Shown here: one piece after another, positions 34,582-43,204 of the stretch
How the letters are laid out: every line of letters starts with the position of its first letter
Numbering within the stretch: position 1 is the stretch's first letter
Source of the DNA: Lysinibacillus agricola
Lineage (GTDB): Bacteria > Bacillota > Bacilli > Bacillales_A > Planococcaceae
Direction of reading: 5' to 3'
Assembly (NCBI RefSeq): GCF_016638705.1
Contig: NZ_CP067341.1
Coordinates: forward strand, 2,359,501-2,423,500
Length of the DNA: 64,000 nt
Notes under the pieces: model-generated
Seen by the model: the letters and a program-made list of their open reading frames with translations, nothing else
What the model was told of the DNA's origin: nothing
Databases searched by the model: none
Translations under genes and position numbers: made by a program

Positions 34582-35535
34582 TTATTCACATAATAAAATT
34601 TGACGTAAAAACGATTGCTTTTTAGCAATGCATCGATCTGCTATAACAAAACCTGCATCTTCTATCATGTCATCAATTGTTTCAATTGTAACGACAACCA
34701 CCTTATCGGCAATCCGACGAGCATGTTTCAGAATATTAAATTGATCTTCGGTTGATGTATGCGTAAATAAGTTATAGGGTAAATCAATGATAGCGACATC
34801 ATAATGTTCTTTAACTTCTGAGATTGGACCTAATATAATATTGCCTGTCAACCCAAAATAAGTGATGTTTTTTCTGGAACCCTGACAAACATTGTAATTT
34901 ATATCTCGCCCTTCAATATTAATTCCCATGGAAAGGGCTTCAATTACTACTGTCCCTATACCACAACAAGGGTCGATTGCACGAATATTTTGAGGCTGAG
35001 GAACTGCAATATTTGCAACAGTACGAGCTACTCTAGTACTAAGTGCCGTTGAATAACTGTGTGGCTTGTGTAAATGTTTAAGCCAAATGGATACACTCTT
35101 CATATGCTTTCCAAAATACCATTTTCCATCTATTAAAATAACACCAAATATAATTTCAGGATGATTTAGGTCTGGTTCCCCCTCAATACATAATCCTATC
35201 TCACGTTCTAACAATCGACGCTCTGATTGAGGGATTTTCTTCGTTTCATCGATTTCCATATTATTTAAACAAACCACTTTAAAAGTTGCTTCATTTACTT
35301 CTAGATCCTTCACCAATTTCTTGATGTTATCTATGCTGTTTTCTTCATACAGCACTTCAAGTCTGTCTTGTATAAAAGGGCTGCGGCTTGGATCAATTTT
35401 AATATTGCTTATTATATAGTTTGATGGGGAATCAAAACTAAAAAATGAACGCATCTCCATTCTACATAGATCGTACTCGTCAACATGATGTACATATGTG
35501 TATATAAATTTATTATTATTTTGCTCGTTGCTCAA
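34582..35535 (-). CDS. TRM11-like RNA methyltransferase
   Basis: This 317-residue AdoMet-dependent methyltransferase has motif I AIDPCCGIGTVVIEA (about 187-201), acidic motif II (EGRDINYN) and the catalytic DLPYN (motif IV, variant of DPPY). The N-terminal half resembles the TRM11/TrmG10 architecture, whose members methylate tRNA guanine N2. The last 30 residues are basic (KKQSFLRQIL). Length fits the family. The ATG is preceded by AAGGATGG about eight bases upstream. It is a single gene; the RNA target is unproven. Confidence 0.8.
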   Translation of the reverse strand: MSNEQNNNKFIYTYVHHVDEYDLCRMEMRSFFSFDSPSNYIISNIKIDPSRSPFIQDRLEVLYEENSIDNIKKLVKDLEVNEATFKVVCLNNMEIDETKKIPQSERRLLEREIGLCIEGEPDLNHPEIIFGVILIDGKWYFGKHMKSVSIWLKHLHKPHSYSTALSTRVARTVANIAVPQPQNIRAIDPCCGIGTVVIEALSMGINIEGRDINYNVCQGSRKNITYFGLTGNIILGPISEVKEHYDVAIIDLPYNLFTHTSTEDQFNILKHARRIADKVVVVTIETIDDMIEDAGFVIADRCIAKKQSFLRQILLCE

Positions 35536-35786
35536 TTGATTACCATCCTTTTATATTGTTGTTCACTTGATTTTACTAACGTTCATAAAAAAACAAATGA
35601 AGTTACTTATTGTGTAATCGTATCATAGGCGTCTCTATCAAGCCACTCGATATCACAATTATGGCGAGCTATAATTGATTAGAGGGATTAGTGGAAATAA
35701 TCTGTGAGAAGAAATAATATAAAAATAGATATCTATCAATTTCAACAGATCGGATTTTATGTCCCACAATGACAGGAGGGTGTTAA

Positions 35787-36611
35787 ATGGTTGTAAAAGA
35801 AGATGTTTTAAATAGAAAGGGAGCTAGAAAGGCTAGTGATATCCCTAATGACGTTTTAATATTGTTGAATCAAGGAAAAATAGAAAGTGTTAATTTAACG
35901 GAATGGCAAGCAGTTCAGCACATTGTATTAGTAAAAAATGTTCTACCATCATTAGGGCTAGAAGACAAGTTAGAATTTATACTAACGGAGATAGAAAAGC
36001 AAAAAGTTGAAACGGGAATGAAGGCAATTCGTTTAATAGGAAGTTTATTAGATACAGTCTTGATGGATGAAATTGATACAAAAAAAGAGGAGTTAATCAA
36101 AATATGCTCTCATCACGTATCGGATAGTGTCCGATGTTGGGCGGCATTTATGAATAAAAACAACGATTATTCTTTAGAAGAGAAGCTGTTGTATATCCGA
36201 CCTTTCGCAGCAGATCATCATTTTGGCGTTCGGGAAATTGCTTGGATGTCAATTAGAGAGGACCTTGCAGCAAATATTAAGAATAGTGTAGACCTGTTAA
36301 CAGAGTGGGCAAAAAGCGGAGATGAAAACATTCGTAGGTTCAGTTTAGAATCAATCCGTCCTCGCGGGGTATGGACAAAGCATATTGAAATATTAAAGGA
36401 AGAACCGCAAATTGCACTTCCTATTCTTACTGTACTTAAATCAGATTCGTCAAAGTATGTCCAAGATTCTGTCGGCAACTGGTTAAATGATGCTAGCAAA
36501 ACTCAACCAGAGTGGGTAATAAACCTATGTGATGAATGGCAAAGAGAATCTCCGACCAAGGCAACTGAAAGAATCGTTAAAAAGGCTCAAAGAACAATAG
36601 TAAAAGGCTAA
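35787..36611 (+). CDS. AlkD-like DNA alkylation repair (HEAT-repeat) protein
   Basis: This 274-residue all-helical protein has repeated HEAT-like helices and the segments VRCWAAFM, FGVREIAWMSIRED and ENIRRFSLESIRPRGVW, characteristic of the PF08713 family. AlkD-type glycosylases excise alkylated purines by trapping flipped nucleotides without inserting a probe residue. Many family members have diverged roles, and I cannot confirm the catalytic Asp and Trp pair from alignment here. GGAGGG lies about eight bases before the ATG. Confidence 0.78.
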   Translation: MVVKEDVLNRKGARKASDIPNDVLILLNQGKIESVNLTEWQAVQHIVLVKNVLPSLGLEDKLEFILTEIEKQKVETGMKAIRLIGSLLDTVLMDEIDTKKEELIKICSHHVSDSVRCWAAFMNKNNDYSLEEKLLYIRPFAADHHFGVREIAWMSIREDLAANIKNSVDLLTEWAKSGDENIRRFSLESIRPRGVWTKHIEILKEEPQIALPILTVLKSDSSKYVQDSVGNWLNDASKTQPEWVINLCDEWQRESPTKATERIVKKAQRTIVKG

Positions 36612-36726
36612 ATAATTGAGGAGAAGATTTAAATAAGATTTTTTTAGAAAAACTTTAGAGTTTAAAAGGATTAGGATGATCTATGGAAAAGAATAATAAT
36701 AGAAAAGTGGAAGTGAGGTAAAAAGT

Positions 36727-37125
36727 ATGTATATGTCTAAAGTACATGTATGGGTAGGTATTAATAATGCTGATGATGAAACTTTTGAAAAATACTTTGA
36801 ATTAGACTATGATGATCCAGATATGGATATTGATGATCCTCTTTATAAAGTGTGTCAATTTTGTCTGGATATAAATGAAAAATGGTATGATGAAGACTGT
36901 ATAGGAGTTTACAAGGAAGATAGTACGTTAGATGTTCGTATAGCATTGGAAGAGTTATCGGTATCGCAGGAAACATTGTTAGAAATACAGGACATTTGTA
37001 TTAAAAAAGGATTAGAAGAAGTAAATGCTATGTTTTATTACATGGATTCAGAGATAGATGTCGTCGATAAAAACAAACTTTATAATGGATTAAGTTATAT
37101 TGGAGAATTTGATACAAATTTATAA
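36727..37125 (+). CDS. Imm22-like immunity protein
   Basis: This 132-residue acidic protein opens with SKVHVWVGINNADDETFEKY and has CQFCLDINEKWYDEDCIGVY near 54-73. That layout fits the immunity protein 22 family of polymorphic-toxin systems (a WxG start, then Fc..i....YDED). A paralogue lies at 38583 with shared SKVxVWxGI, DPDMDIDDP and KLYNGLxYIG segments. Immunity proteins bind and neutralise a cognate toxin in the cytoplasm, but no toxin is next to it. GAGG lies about eight bases before the ATG. Confidence 0.72.
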   Translation: MYMSKVHVWVGINNADDETFEKYFELDYDDPDMDIDDPLYKVCQFCLDINEKWYDEDCIGVYKEDSTLDVRIALEELSVSQETLLEIQDICIKKGLEEVNAMFYYMDSEIDVVDKNKLYNGLSYIGEFDTNL

Positions 37126-37149
37126 TAACTAAATTTCATATTATGTAAA

Positions 37150-37200
37150 ATGTAAAACATATGTAGAAAGTGTCATAATATCCTTTTTATATATGTTTTT
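37150..37200 (+). terminator. ACATATGT-type hairpin, copy 1
   Basis: AAAACATATGTA pairs with TATATATGTTTTT (one G-U pair) around a loop of about 20 bases, ending in a U-rich tract. Similar hairpins follow the ankyrin gene (39734) and the 151-residue gene (42604). Confidence 0.6.
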
Positions 37201-37599
37201 ATTGTTAGTAGGAATCTTAGATGGTCATAATAGAGAAATACAAGCGTGGGAGAGCGCATATGATGAACTAAAATGGGATCCTTCCGAGTGGATATAGTAA
37301 TAGTCATTTACAATCAGGTGCCAGTATTTCTGTTGCAAGCTATTTATTTAGAGAAAAGAGATGCCTTAGAAGAAGAAAACTTTGATAAATTTGAAGAGAA
37401 GCTTCATACAACTATGATTTCAGTGCTTGATAATCTTCATAACGAGAAAGTTTTTTGTAAAAATAAAGATGATATTACGGTCTTCATTTTGATGTCTGAT
37501 GACGAAAGAACTGAAGAAGTTGAGAATTATTCAGCTAGGTCGTTAAATTCAGAAAAAGTCTACAAGGAGTTCTTAAAAAGATTTGATAATATCGTATAG
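37201..37599 (+). pseudogene. Broken DUF4303-like gene
   Basis: The upstream half reads VGILDGHNREIQAWESAYDE then LKWDPSEWI and a stop. After a frame change the downstream half runs VIYNQVPVFLLQAIYLEKRD to SARSLNSEKVYKEFLKRF. The combination (KWDPSEW, then a helical C terminus ending NSEKVYKEFL) resembles DUF4303, common in toxin/immunity arrays. No start with a ribosome binding site remains. The family call is tentative; the broken frame is seen directly. Confidence 0.5.
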
Positions 37600-37715
37600 C
37601 TATTTACTTAGGAATTGCATGTAATACACTTTCTACATAGTATAGTGCTGACTTTTTAGTGATTAAGGTGTTATTTGAAAAATAGATCATCTATCTTAAG
37701 AGAGGGTGTGAAATT

Positions 37716-38051
37716 ATGACGGAAGAAAAAATGAGTTTAATCAGTATTTGTAATGTATTATCACATCCAGAGAAAAATCCAGAGACTTGGTTTTATCTTC
37801 CTCCAAATTCAACGGAATGGAATTTAAATACAAAGGGGGTATTTTCACTAGATAGCTTTGATTTTCCAACTGATTCAGATGATTTTTTACCGGAACAAGT
37901 GAAAAATAATGGTTGGATAGAAACATTGGATGGAGCAAGTATTGAGGATGTAATTGATAATGTAAATAATCAATTAGAAAATCCAACACTAGATCAGTTA
38001 CTCCAGGCGTTCATTTTTTATTTTGAAAACGATGCGTTTTTAGTTTTTTAA
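37716..38051 (+). CDS. Immunity-type protein, DUF7716-like
   Basis: This 111-residue acidic protein has ETWFYLPPNSTEWNLNTKGV, DGASIEDVIDNVNNQL and a C-terminal AFIFYFENDAFLVF. The ending FYFENDAFLxF and the spacing resemble a small immunity-associated domain annotated as DUF7716. GAGAGGGTG lies about seven bases before the ATG. Its place in an immunity array supports the role; binding partner unknown. Confidence 0.6.
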   Translation: MTEEKMSLISICNVLSHPEKNPETWFYLPPNSTEWNLNTKGVFSLDSFDFPTDSDDFLPEQVKNNGWIETLDGASIEDVIDNVNNQLENPTLDQLLQAFIFYFENDAFLVF

Positions 38052-38122
38052 GTAGTTGGCTATTTAAATACTGCGGAGACATTGCAACTGCTTCTCCAAA
38101 AATATAGCTAGAGGATAGAAAA

Positions 38123-38410
38123 ATGAAACTATATGAAATTAATAATGAAGAATGGGAAGAAAGTATAAAATATTATTACTCTTCAAAGAAGGAATATAGT
38201 AAAGAATTATTTCTAAATACGGTAAAGAACAAAGAGGAGATTGAACTTGATTTAACAAAATTTCAATCTGTTACACCATACATAAATTTAGATTTAGATG
38301 ATTTTTTTATTAAAAAAATACAGATTGATTTAAAAGAAGCTTCAATATATTTAATAATAGATGAATGGAATTTTAAAATAATTTTTATTGAAATAACTAT
38401 TATATTTTAA
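38123..38410 (+). CDS. Hypothetical immunity-array protein, possibly truncated
   Basis: This 95-residue protein is rich in Glu, Lys, Ile and Tyr (SIKYYYSSKKEYSKELFL, INLDLDDFFIKK). I recognise no family. The C terminus stops in a hydrophobic strand (IIFIEITIIF), suggesting truncation. GAGG lies about ten bases before the ATG. It is probably a remnant of an immunity gene, by context only. Confidence 0.45.
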   Translation: MKLYEINNEEWEESIKYYYSSKKEYSKELFLNTVKNKEEIELDLTKFQSVTPYINLDLDDFFIKKIQIDLKEASIYLIIDEWNFKIIFIEITIIF

Positions 38411-38433
38411 GATTATGGGAAACATTTGCATGA

Positions 38434-38565
38434 ATTAAAATAGGTTTTACATCAGAGGAACTTAAAAAAGGGTTATTTAAAACCGTTTTAGATGTTGTTG
38501 ACAGAAAGGGAAATGCATATTTAGGACGACATTCAACGGATATAAAAGGTCTTCCTAGGCTTTAA
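38434..38565 (+). pseudogene. Short gene fragment in the immunity array
   Basis: A 43-codon open tail reads GFTSEELKKGLFKTVLDVVD then GRHSTDIKGLPRL before a stop, with no start or ribosome binding site. It looks like the C-terminal end of a toxin or processing protein left by recombination. Family unknown. Confidence 0.4.
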
Positions 38566-38582
38566 GTGGGGTGTAAATAATA

Positions 38583-38984
38583 ATGGAAATAATGAGTAAG
38601 GTTAATGTTTGGATAGGAATTAGCAACGTAGATAACGATATCTTTAACGAGTATTTCAAAATCGATTATAGTGATCCAGACATGGATATTGATGATCCAA
38701 AATATAAGATATGTGAATTTTGTAAAGATATTAATGAAAAAGTGTATGACGAGGATTGGATTGGTGTCTACTGGCAAGATAAATTAACAGACGTGGATGA
38801 ATTTATTGAGGAACTATCAGTAGAAGATGAGACGATGGTTGAAATAAAAAAGATCTGTATACACAAAGGATTAGACAAAGTAAACACAATGTTTTATTAT
38901 TTCGATCCGGAAATAGAAATTACTGATGTTAATAAGCTTTATAACGGTCTGCATTATATAGGATTATTCGATACCGACTTTTAG
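38583..38984 (+). CDS. Imm22-like immunity protein, paralogue
   Basis: This 133-residue protein is a clear duplicate of the one at 36727: SKVNVWIGISNVD, YSDPDMDIDDPKYKICEFCK, YDEDWIGVY and KLYNGLHYIGLFDTD. GGGGTG lies nine bases before the ATG. Differences cluster in the middle (82-105), which in immunity families often sets toxin specificity (inference). Confidence 0.72.
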   Translation: MEIMSKVNVWIGISNVDNDIFNEYFKIDYSDPDMDIDDPKYKICEFCKDINEKVYDEDWIGVYWQDKLTDVDEFIEELSVEDETMVEIKKICIHKGLDKVNTMFYYFDPEIEITDVNKLYNGLHYIGLFDTDF

Positions 38985-39152
38985 TGCAGTAAGCAGATCA
39001 AAAGAGTAGTAGAACGCCCTTGATAATAGGTGATTTTTCTGCTCTTTTCTTGTGTTTGTTATGGAATTATTTTCATAATAACTATTATTTTGTTAATATA
39101 AATGAAAGAATTTAAGTAGCATCGTTTTCAGGTGGAAGAAGGGGAATATTGG

Positions 39153-39260
39153 ATGAAGAGGCTTAAACCGGTCTTACATATTATCTATCCTGTAGATAAT
39201 GCTGTTATAACACAATCTTACGAGAACCAATTCAAGTACACCGTGGAGGGAAGAAAATGA
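39153..39260 (+). CDS. Short ORF coupled to the ankyrin gene (35 aa)
   Basis: MKRLKPVLHIIYPVDNAVIT then QSYENQFKYTVEGRK, with AGGGGAATATTGG before the ATG. The stop overlaps the ankyrin start (ATGA). It may be a leader or the stub of a deleted gene, and no family is recognised. Confidence 0.35.
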   Translation: MKRLKPVLHIIYPVDNAVITQSYENQFKYTVEGRK

Positions 39261-39697
39261 ATAAATTCGATGATACACAGCTGTATGCGTTATTAAATGA
39301 ATCAAATTATGAGAAAATCAATGCGTTTTTACAAACATACGGCTTAGATAGTGTTGATAGGGCCGGACGTACGTTTTTGATGTCCGCAATCGTTGAAGGT
39401 AAAGAGGAAATTGTAAATTATCTTGTAAATATTGGATGTAATGTGAACACTAAAGATAAAGCGGGATTAACCGCACTGCATTTTGCAGCTATTTATGACA
39501 GATATACTATTGTTAAGGTTCTTATAACTCATGGTGCTGAAATTGATGCAGTTGACCACATAGGTAATACTCCCTTATGGAGAGCGATAATGGAAAATAG
39601 TAATGAAACATTAACTATAAGGTATCTATTAGAGAATGGGGCCGATCCCAATAAGATAAATAATCGTGGGATAGCACCAAAGGATTTACTCGAATAG
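39257..39697 (+). CDS. Ankyrin-repeat protein
   Basis: This 146-residue protein has about four ankyrin repeats (GRTFLMSAIVEGKEEIVNYL, GLTALHFAAIYDRYTIVKVL, GNTPLWRAIMENSNETLTIR, RGIAPKDLLE). Ankyrin proteins are frequent immunity proteins in polymorphic-toxin loci and otherwise act as protein-binding scaffolds. No signal peptide, so cytoplasmic. Strong GGAGGG site before the ATG. Confidence 0.82.
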   Translation: MNKFDDTQLYALLNESNYEKINAFLQTYGLDSVDRAGRTFLMSAIVEGKEEIVNYLVNIGCNVNTKDKAGLTALHFAAIYDRYTIVKVLITHGAEIDAVDHIGNTPLWRAIMENSNETLTIRYLLENGADPNKINNRGIAPKDLLE

Positions 39698-39733
39698 TGA
39701 TCTACAACCGAGTCTCTATTATTTTAGATTCAG

Positions 39734-39784
39734 AAACATATGTTAAGAAGACGTATAAGCACTTTCTTTACATATGTTTTTTAT
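39734..39784 (+). terminator. ACATATGT-type hairpin, copy 2
   Basis: AAACATATGT (39734-39743) pairs with ACATATGTTT (39770-39779); AAGAA and TTCTT extend the stem. It ends in a U run. Confidence 0.7.
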
Positions 39785-39860
39785 ATAAGACGTGGGACAT
39801 CTTATCAGCATGACGGTCTAGGGAAACAAAAATGACAAAAAAATTAGGGGAGTGTACAAG

Positions 39861-40586
39861 GTGATAAAAAAAGAATACGATTTGCTGCTTAAAATTTTTG
39901 GAAATTATTACGACTCATACGAAGAAATGCTTTGCCGAGTAAAAGACGTAGAAAATGATACGGTTATTTGGAGTGATTCGTATTAGGGATTTTTCCCATA
40001 TCAATATGCACTGAATCAATTAAAGAAGCCCAAAATCTACAAAACAAAGCCCAAATCTAAAGAAGGTATTATAGTAAATAAGTTAAAAGATGGTGAACTG
40101 TACTATTCTTATGATAATGAAAATAAGGGATGGGGCAGTGTTTTTGTAATAAAAGAAGATGGAATGAAACTGTATCTAAGGTTTTTAAATAACGATAATG
40201 ATGAAATAGTTTTAGAACAAGTATATTGTGTAGTTTTTAAAGAGACTGTGATTGAAAAAGTATTATTCTATTTAAAGGACGTTGACTTGGACGGCGACGA
40301 AGAATTGAACGAAGAAACATTTTTGATGGATGAGTATTCATATAATAGCAATGCGACAATTGATACAATTATAAGAAATGGTTTCTATCATGAAAGTAAA
40401 AATATTATACCAACTACCACATTTCGATTTGAGTATGTTAACGAAGATATATTCATATACACAAAACAATTGAAACTAAATCAAATGGATGTCGAAAAGT
40501 TAAAGTGGAAGATTAAAAGATTAAAAAATCTAAAATCAAGTAGGGTATTAGAAACGGATAGTGTGGACTATGCCCATTTTAAGTAA
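39861..40586 (+). pseudogene. Immunity-array gene interrupted by one TAG
   Basis: GTG 39861, eight bases after GGGGAG, opens a frame that stays coherent to 40586 (241 codons) except for a single TAG at codon 42 (39984-39986), in the context IWSDSY-stop-GFFPYQYAL. The downstream part is acidic and well formed (YLKDVDLDGDEELNEETFLM). I do not recognise the family. It reads as a recent nonsense mutation or a recoded stop. Confidence 0.65.
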
Positions 40587-40652
40587 TACTAGACAGTAGG
40601 GATTATTGAAACATGCTCTGTCAAATAGTTATAGGAAATAATAAAAATACAG

Positions 40653-40692
40653 CGGCTTGAGTCTTGAATTCTAAAGGGCTCAAGCCGTTTAA
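40653..40692 (+). terminator. Rho-independent terminator
   Basis: CGGCTTGAG (40653-40661) pairs with CTCAAGCCG (40679-40687), followed by TTTAAT. It closes the interrupted gene. Confidence 0.7.
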
Positions 40693-40823
40693 TCTTTTCA
40701 GGAATTAATAAGGTGAATCTAAAAGTGATTGAGGTAACATTTGGAAATGTAGGGGTATTGGGATAAAATAATAGCTAAGCAAGAGATAAGTCTAATATTA
40801 AATCTGAGATTAAAGGAGTAAGT

Positions 40824-41327
40824 ATGAAGATAACAGAGATTATTAAAAAAATTGAACAGGATCGTAATTGTAGACTTGTCAAAAGGATTACAGATTTCAG
40901 GAGTGAATTAGCTCTTCCGAAAGATTTGAATTATTTTTTTAGCAATTATGACTCCTTACAGATGTTTGTAAATAAGCCCTATGGAATAAAAATAGTTTCT
41001 TCAAATGAGTTTATGCCAACTAGTAAAAGGCTTTACCCAGAGGATGATGTAATTTGGGAGGAACTCGAAGGGGATATTAGTAATGAATGGTATCTTATTG
41101 CAGAATCTGAACAAATCAACCAATACATAAGCATTGATATGAGCAAGTCTCATTTTGGTTATTGCTATGATAGTTTCTTGGAAACTCATGCAACACCAGG
41201 GGATAGTCAGATTATTGCTAAAAGCTTTTCGGAACTGTTGGAGCAATTATACTCTAGTAAAGGTGAAAATTGGTTTTGGTTGGCTGAAAATTTCGAGTTA
41301 TATGGGGATGCTTATGATGGCAGATGA
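40824..41327 (+). CDS. SMI1/KNR4 (SUKH) immunity protein
   Basis: This 167-residue protein has the SUKH layout: LALPKDLNYFFSNYDSLQMF (P-x-D-L-x-x-F), the EFMP middle helix, EWYLIAESEQINQYISIDM, a TPGDSQIIAKSFSELLEQLY C-terminal helix and FWL. SUKH proteins are the commonest immunity proteins against nuclease toxins. AAGGAG lies about seven bases before the ATG. It appears intact. The cognate toxin is not in the window. Confidence 0.82.
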   Translation: MKITEIIKKIEQDRNCRLVKRITDFRSELALPKDLNYFFSNYDSLQMFVNKPYGIKIVSSNEFMPTSKRLYPEDDVIWEELEGDISNEWYLIAESEQINQYISIDMSKSHFGYCYDSFLETHATPGDSQIIAKSFSELLEQLYSSKGENWFWLAENFELYGDAYDGR

Positions 41328-41434
41328 AATATTCGTTAACGGTAAGTGTTTGTGTTATAATCGGACCATTTTTATCTAGTGTATATCCTTCAAATCTACA
41401 TCTGAAACGGAAAAAACGAATAGGGAGGTACATC

Positions 41435-42019
41435 ATGTCGGAAATAATAAATAAAGACCCGATATTACCAATTAGACAAATAGGGGAAGACAATTGGATT
41501 GAAAACCTTACATCCTTTCTTGAGAATCATGATGTAGAAGTGATTTCATTAAAAGGTGAAAAAATTTTTCAAAAGACAGAGCAACATCTAGATTGGATAA
41601 TTCCCTCATAAACGAAAGATTATTTCTTAAATTTTGGTGGTATTGAAAGTTCTGATTTTATGTACAATCTTAAGAAAATTGGTGAGTGGGAAGTATTGAC
41701 AAATTCAATGTGGGAGTTTGTATCATTAAACTTTCAACAGGAAGTAACAGATAAATATATTGTTTTTTCAGAAAGTCCTAGCAATGATCCTATTTGCTTT
41801 AAAAGGGACACTGGAGAGGTATATTTGTTTTCTCATGATCCCATTAAAAGGGCTAAAGTATATAAAGATTTCAATGACTATTTATTAAATGAGATAGTTG
41901 AAATCCAAAAATTGTACGCAGAAGTTACTTTTAATAGTTCGAAGGAAGAAATAGAGTATAAAGAAAATTTGTTGGATAGCGATGGTATTGATTTTGATTT
42001 CCGTAATTTAAAACTTTAA
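41435..42019 (+). pseudogene. SMI1/KNR4-like gene interrupted by one TAA
   Basis: GGGAGG six bases before ATG 41435 opens a frame coherent to 42019 except for TAA at 41609-41611 (context DWIIPS-stop-TKDYFLNFGG). The C-terminal part (YIVFSESPSNDPICFKRDTGEVYLFSHD) matches the SUKH pattern in which the protein shows a substrate-like D-x-G-E-V-Y strand. One base change (TAA from AAA or CAA) would restore about 194 residues. Confidence 0.72.
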
Positions 42020-42103
42020 GTGCAAATAACAACAAGGATGACTTTAAGAGACGTAAAAAGGACTTTAAAAACCAAATGATTGTAATCTTAAAAGGAGATT
42101 AAG

Positions 42104-42559
42104 ATGGAGATAAATGAGATTATACAAACTAATTGGAAAAATAATCAGCTTCCAGGGATAGATGGTGTAATTTATAAATCAGGTAAAGTTATTATTATGG
42201 ATTCTTATGAAGTAATTGACGGTAATACTACAAATTACTTTATAAATCCCTTGTGTGAAACCTCTTTAGAAAGTATCATGTCTTTTAATGAGGACATCTG
42301 GTGTGAGATTGAGAAACATCCACAAGTTCAACAAAATGATAGATTATTTATTTGTGGTGAAGGTGGTATGGGGAATGAAGGGTTTATTGCTAATGTTGAC
42401 ATGAATAATAACTTGAAATGGGCATTCTTTTCAACGGTTTCCAATCCATTTAATAAACTTGAACTTGAAGATAACTTATTAAAAGCATATTCAACCTCGG
42501 ATTTAATTTATGTGATAAATATTAACAAACCGGAGGAAATGACTATAAAAAACAAATAG
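42104..42559 (+). CDS. Hypothetical immunity-array protein, 151 aa
   Basis: An intact frame with AAAGGAG before the ATG. It includes GIDGVIYKSGKVIIMDSYEV, RLFICGEGGMGNEGFIANVD and WAFFSTVSNPFNKLELED. I do not recognise the family. Its size, acidity and placement match immunity proteins; this is inference from context. It is followed by the third ACATATGT hairpin. Confidence 0.6.
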   Translation: MEINEIIQTNWKNNQLPGIDGVIYKSGKVIIMDSYEVIDGNTTNYFINPLCETSLESIMSFNEDIWCEIEKHPQVQQNDRLFICGEGGMGNEGFIANVDMNNNLKWAFFSTVSNPFNKLELEDNLLKAYSTSDLIYVININKPEEMTIKNK

Positions 42560-42603
42560 TTGATTAAGCGTAATTCAAATTTATTTTTAATCAATAAAAT
42601 TCC

Positions 42604-42643
42604 AAAACATATGTAAAGAAGATGTCTTTATATATGTTTTTTT
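42604..42643 (+). terminator. ACATATGT-type hairpin, copy 3
   Basis: AAAACATATGTAAAGA pairs with TCTTTATATATGTTTT and ends in a U run, closely matching copies 1 and 2. Confidence 0.7.
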
Positions 42644-42669
42644 GTATAAAAAATTTACTATCTTCAGGC

Positions 42670-42992
42670 AGGGATTTTTGACACAAGAGAGAAAAACCAC
42701 TGGATGCTTTGATATTAAAACGTTAATGAATAGCTTTCTTGATGTGCTCGGGTTGAATACTGCAAAAGGTGATGCAGCCCTACCTTGGGGACGAACTGAA
42801 AATGGGGATACATTAAATTGGATTGTGGATACTTAAGGTAATTGGTTTATTTTGGTAGATGATAGATCAGGTGATGATTATTTTGAATATAAAGGCTCTA
42901 TGACTGGATTTCTCCATGATGTATTAAGTGGTAGTATGGTTTGCCTTATATTTCCAATTGATTTTCCTGATAAAATACCTTTGTCGGTTTAA
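42670..42992 (+). pseudogene. Truncated SMI1/KNR4-like gene with an internal TAA
   Basis: The segment DAALPWGRTENGDTLNWIVD is followed by TAA (42834-42836) and, in the same frame, GNWFILVDDRSGDDYFEYKG then SMTGFLHDVLSG. This is a classical SUKH core (LPWGRTxNGDxLxW ... W.IxV.D.R ... GSMTxFL...L.G). The N terminus is missing. It is the last gene-like element of the array; 42993-43204 holds nothing else recognised. Confidence 0.7.
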
Positions 42993-43204
42993 AGGATTAA
43001 TGATCAAATAGTTGAACTAAAAAACTATAAACCTGTCACATTTAATATAATATAAACCATAAGTAATGCAAAGGTATCCATTCAAAAGTCATATTTCGAA
43101 TTTTTATAGCGGAAAATAAGCGGATAAAACAAAAAAATAATTGACGCAAGTATTTAATGTGTGATAAAAATGATAGTATCAATTCGGGAAATTAATATTT
43201 GGGC

